This document shows, piece after piece, positions 61,026 through 64,000 of a stretch of 64,000 nucleotides of DNA (its first letter is position 1; each line of letters starts with the position of its first letter). The notes beneath the pieces are model-generated. The model did not search any database, had not been told where the DNA came from, and saw only the letters and a program-made list of their open reading frames with translations. Position numbers and translations under genes: made by a program. This DNA comes from UBA1413 sp964650525 (GTDB lineage: Bacteria > Bacteroidota > Bacteroidia > Bacteroidales > Prolixibacteraceae): assembly GCA_964650525.1 (NCBI GenBank), contig CAZYUA010000018.1, forward strand, positions 1 through 64,000. The letters run 5' to 3'.

Positions 61026-63191
61026 TCATTTTTTCCTGAAAATTCGCCCCACCGTGGCTATCAGATCTTCCAACCGTGCCAGATTATCATTTGATGGATC
61101 AAACAGGGAAGTACTGGTGGGATTGTATTCATCCCCTTCCGCCACGCCGTATTGGCGGGGATAAACCAACATACAGTTATTGTCGGCGAAATATTTATTG
61201 ACATATCCTGAAATACGGGTCATCAGGGGGTGGTACGAAGGGTACTCTTTACGACTCAGAATAAAGACAAGATGATCGTCAGAGCGGACTTCCCTGCCTA
61301 AAATAAGGAAATCGTCCCAATCGCTGAATTCCCTGAATTCAGCCTCCACGGGATGTTTTCGGTGAATTTCCTTCAGTACCCTGACCATTCCTTCGGAACC
61401 AAAGAAAAGCAATTTGGAACCCGTATTCCTGCCCAAATTCCACACCTTCACCAGCCACCAGGCAAATCCAACCTCTTTTTCCGCGTAATCAGGCACAAAG
61501 ACAAGGGTGCGCCTGACTGTGGCAAAAGGTTGCACCGGGCGGTAGATGATGGTGGTTGTATCGCATTTCTGCAGAATTCCCTGGGTGAGGTTACCCAGGA
61601 ACGAATCGGAAATTCCTTTTTTCTGATGCAATCCGACGATCAGATCAGTTATCTTGTGTTCCTGGACCACTCCCGCAATACCATTAACAATATTGGTATC
61701 GTACCGTACGACAGGGGAAAGATGGTTATCGGTGGCAGAAGCTGTTTTTTCAGCCAGCTCCAGCAGTTTATGAGCTTGCTTCTCTGCATTTTTATCCAAA
61801 GTAAGGTTGTTAATGATATTAAGGGCGACCAATTTGCTTTGCTTCGAAGATTTCAGGGTAACGCTGATGTTAATCAGTTCTTCCACATTGTCTATATTGC
61901 TCAGGGGAATCAGAATTTTTTCTCCCATTTCATCCCCATCCGTTTCTTCATGGAGGGTATCGGCCTGTGCCAGGTTGTGGGCTCCTTTTTGTGCAACAAA
62001 CGAAGCAATGGTACATGTAACAAGGATCATCAGGATGGTTCCGTTAAGGATAGCATCATTCAGGAGCCGGATGGGTTCCCCATCCGGAGTCTCACCGGTT
62101 ATAATATTATATCCTACCAGTACGGCCGCAAGAGTGGCCGCTGCCTGGGCGTTGCTCAGACCGAAGATAATACGGCGCTGGTCAACAGAAAAGCGGAAGG
62201 ATTTCTGGGTAAGCCAGGCTGCTGCATACTTGGAGGAGGTTGCAACAACCGTCATTACCACGGCTACAAAGATGGTTTGAAGGTCGGTGAAAAAAGCCCT
62301 GTAATCGATCAGCATGCCCACCCCAATCAGGAAAAAAGGAATAAACAAGGCATTTCCTACAAATTCGATTCTGTTCATCAGCGGAGAAGTGCGTGGAATC
62401 AGCCTGTTGAGCGCCAGTCCGGCCAGGAACGCCCCGATAATAGCTTCTATGCCGGCAGCCTCAGCAAGAAAGGCTCCAAGGAAAACCATAGCCAGCACAA
62501 AAATATACTGGGAGATGCTGTCGTCGTTATTTTTAAAGAACCAGCGGCCGACGACGGGGAAGAGAAGAACAATGAAGAGGGCAAAAACGACCACGGAAAC
62601 AGATAACCTGAGGAAGAAATCATCGGTTATGTTTCCGGTGGCCATTCCTGCGATGACAGCCAGAACCAACAGCGCCAGGGTGTCAGTAATCATGGTTCCT
62701 CCTACGGTGATGCTGACCGCAGGATTCTTCAAAATTCCGGATTTGCTGATAATCGGGTAAGCAATCAGGGTGTGGGAGGCAAACATGCTGGCCAAAAGGA
62801 TGGAAGAATTGAGGGGCAATTTCAAGAGGTAGTATCCCGCCAGAGTTCCCAGCGTCATGGGTATAGAAAAAGTAAAAAGTCCGAAAACAATGCTTTTCCC
62901 GCTGTTCTTTCTGAAATCGGCCATGTCGATCTCCAGTCCCGCCAGGAACATGATATACAACAGCCCCACCGTCCCGAAAAGGACGATACTGCTGTCGCGA
63001 GCCATAAGGTTCAACCCGAACGGTCCGACAATGACCCCTGCAATGATCAGGCCGATGAGATGAGGGACCGAGATTTTGTTCAGAAGAATGGGTGCAAATA
63101 ATATGATAAATAGAATCAATGCAAAGATTAACACCGGGTTGGTTAAAGGTAACGCCAGTTCTGGAAGAATCATCGATATCATAAAAATCAT
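61026..63191 (-). CDS. Cation:proton antiporter with C-terminal USP-like domains
   Basis: This is a membrane antiporter (CPA2/KefB-like) of about 721 residues. I take ATG 63191 (MIFMISMILPELALPL); 63182 and 63173 are also possible. About 12 helices occupy residues 1-420: PHLIGLIIAGVIVGPFGLNL, EIDMADFRKNSGKSIVFGLF, FIPFFLIGVGMLIDYRAFF and GLSNAQAAATLAAVLVG are CPA2-type. Residues of about 430-570 and 580-700 look like two universal-stress-protein-like domains (EKILIPLSNIDNVEELINIS; LIVGLHQKKGISDSFLGNL). It would exchange Na+ or K+ for H+ in the inner membrane; the soluble part may sense nucleotide or stress. Confidence 0.9.
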   Translation of the reverse strand: MIFMISMILPELALPLTNPVLIFALILFIILFAPILLNKISVPHLIGLIIAGVIVGPFGLNLMARDSSIVLFGTVGLLYIMFLAGLEIDMADFRKNSGKSIVFGLFTFSIPMTLGTLAGYYLLKLPLNSSILLASMFASHTLIAYPIISKSGILKNPAVSITVGGTMITDTLALLVLAVIAGMATGNITDDFFLRLSVSVVVFALFIVLLFPVVGRWFFKNNDDSISQYIFVLAMVFLGAFLAEAAGIEAIIGAFLAGLALNRLIPRTSPLMNRIEFVGNALFIPFFLIGVGMLIDYRAFFTDLQTIFVAVVMTVVATSSKYAAAWLTQKSFRFSVDQRRIIFGLSNAQAAATLAAVLVGYNIITGETPDGEPIRLLNDAILNGTILMILVTCTIASFVAQKGAHNLAQADTLHEETDGDEMGEKILIPLSNIDNVEELINISVTLKSSKQSKLVALNIINNLTLDKNAEKQAHKLLELAEKTASATDNHLSPVVRYDTNIVNGIAGVVQEHKITDLIVGLHQKKGISDSFLGNLTQGILQKCDTTTIIYRPVQPFATVRRTLVFVPDYAEKEVGFAWWLVKVWNLGRNTGSKLLFFGSEGMVRVLKEIHRKHPVEAEFREFSDWDDFLILGREVRSDDHLVFILSRKEYPSYHPLMTRISGYVNKYFADNNCMLVYPRQYGVAEGDEYNPTSTSLFDPSNDNLARLEDLIATVGRIFRKK

Positions 63192-63223
63192 TTTGGTTGA
63201 TTTATATCTCTGTAGGAATAATT

Positions 63224-63243
63224 CCACCGCTCTGCGGCACAAA
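63224..63243 (+). repeat. Short dispersed repeat, copy 2
   Basis: CCACCGCTCTGCGGCACAAA matches 36419-36438 with two differences. It lies in the leader region upstream of the antiporter start. Confidence 0.35.
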
Positions 63244-63349
63244 ATAATGAAAGTAATCCTTCAAGGTACCAGGCTGCGTGTAACGGGTGGTTCATTGACT
63301 TTTTTCGCGGGGGATTTGCTGGTTGAGAGCCAATCCGGTCATAAAGGCC

Positions 63350-64000
63350 TCATATTCTGGTAGGCCAACTGTCTTTATCGTATCCTTTGCAGCTGCTTTT
63401 GCCGGTATAGGTCCGAGGTTCTATTTCACCTTTCGCTACTTTGAGGGCATTTATGGCAAGGGCTTCGAGTTCGTCTTCGCCGGGATAGACAAAAACAGGT
63501 CCGATAAAGGACGTTTTCCGTTTAATATAATCCACGAGGTAGTCATTGAACGCAATACCACCAGTTAAAAGGATAGCATCGACTTTACCGTCGAGGACCA
63601 CAGCCATTTCACCAATCAGCTTGGCAACCTGGTACCCCAGGGCATCCTGAATAAACCGGGCCTTTTCATTTCCGTCTTCGGCGGCTTTTTGGACTTCGAG
63701 GGAATTGTTGGTTCCCAGGTATGCCACATAGCCACCCTCTCCCACCGCCATTCTCTGAATCTGGTCTTTTGAAAATTTTCCTGAAAAGCAGAGGTCGATA
63801 AGCTGGTAAACCGGAAGGGTCCCGGATCGTTCGGGGCTGAAGGGCCCTTCCCCGTTAAGGGCATTATTGACGTCGATGACCCTGCCCTTCCTGTGGGCAC
63901 CTACTGAAATACCTCCCCCCAGATGAGCGACCAAAAGATTCACTTCATCATAGCGGGCACCTGTTTCCTGGGCATGGTGCCGGGCTATGGCTTTCTGGTT
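63350..64000 (-). CDS. buk: Butyrate kinase (C-terminal part; runs off the right edge)
   Basis: The reading frame continues from 64000 without a stop, so the start lies outside the window; 216 residues are visible, and the usual enzyme is about 350. An internal GTG at 63943 is not the start. ASKHA-family motifs are NLLVAHLGGGISVGAHRKG (phosphate 1/2 region), NNALNGEGPFSPERSGTLP, and ILLTGGIAFNDYL (adenosine motif), all matching butyrate kinase and not acetate kinase. It makes butyrate and ATP from butyryl phosphate, or the reverse. A phosphate butyryltransferase is expected just upstream, outside the window. Confidence 0.94.
   Translation of the reverse strand, partial: NQKAIARHHAQETGARYDEVNLLVAHLGGGISVGAHRKGRVIDVNNALNGEGPFSPERSGTLPVYQLIDLCFSGKFSKDQIQRMAVGEGGYVAYLGTNNSLEVQKAAEDGNEKARFIQDALGYQVAKLIGEMAVVLDGKVDAILLTGGIAFNDYLVDYIKRKTSFIGPVFVYPGEDELEALAINALKVAKGEIEPRTYTGKSSCKGYDKDSWPTRI

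Noticed and set aside
61353..62606. 417-codon plus-strand ORF
   Set aside because: Antisense to the antiporter gene, with low-complexity composition.
1..64000. tRNA, rRNA, insertion sequences or phage genes
   Set aside because: None recognised by eye; a tRNAscan/Infernal run would be decisive for small RNAs.

Overview
The window is about 64 kb of a Bacteroidota chromosome, most likely a Bacteroidales/Marinilabiliales-type anaerobe or facultative organism. This rests on several things seen together: a C-terminal T9SS-type sorting domain on a large secreted protein, many exact TAnnTTTG (-7) promoter boxes, mostly weak Shine-Dalgarno sites, a CusA pump fused to its TolC partner, a BlaI/M56-TonB sensory operon, an OmpA protein of the 'PGKCYVKC' type, a CreD operon and a butyrate kinase. 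No rRNA, tRNA, CRISPR array, integrase, transposase or phage gene was recognised, so this looks like ordinary chromosome.

Layout. 1-4273 (minus) is the 5' part of a very large secreted protein built of Cys-rich repeats; it is open from its signal peptide to the left edge (at least 1424 codons, 12 full repeats and part of a 13th). 4970-11203 (minus) is a metal-efflux operon (CusA-TolC fusion, adaptor) followed by ung. 11305-28108 is a patchwork of housekeeping and envelope genes: MsrB, thioesterase, SDR, TerC, a divergent isoprenoid-synthase-fold enzyme, YebC, a kinase-RapZ fusion, YdcF, an M48 protease, a degenerate serine-hydrolase lipoprotein, Hsp20, TrmD, a CPBP protease, SUI1, TcdA, TatD, ElbB and a TspO-like protein. 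28336-30653 is a membrane protein/wHTH/CreD unit with a candidate operator. 30881-36357 holds a class I fumarase, a 37-residue Lys-rich microprotein and a large FAD/Fe-S dehydrogenase. 36627-40913 is a T9SS-secreted protein with tandem PPC-like repeats. 41100-44770 (minus) is a TonB_C / BlaI / M56-TonB_C / TPR operon with two perfect operators in its promoter, divergent from an ABC-F gene. After a thioredoxin-like protein and an OmpA protein with an apparent frameshift comes a sugar-acid cluster (49445-60926): LacI-type regulator, SDR (mannonate oxidoreductase type), two Gfo/Idh/MocA proteins, a KDG-kinase-like PfkB, a LarA-family nickel racemase homologue, PdxB and 6-phosphogluconate dehydrogenase, with a third Gfo/Idh gene divergent. 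The window ends with a cation:proton antiporter and a partial butyrate kinase.

How they fit. The 51-61 kb genes can be read as a hexonate pathway (gluconate/mannonate to fructuronate or KDG, with 6-phosphogluconate feeding the pentose phosphate route), with the LarA homologue as a possible C2 epimerase. The signals least explained by standard annotation are the Cys-rich repeat protein, the BlaI and wHTH operators, the kinase-RapZ fusion, the catalytically dead beta-lactamase-fold lipoprotein and the poly-C frameshift in ompA. Names come from recognising motifs and domain order by eye; no database search was possible.
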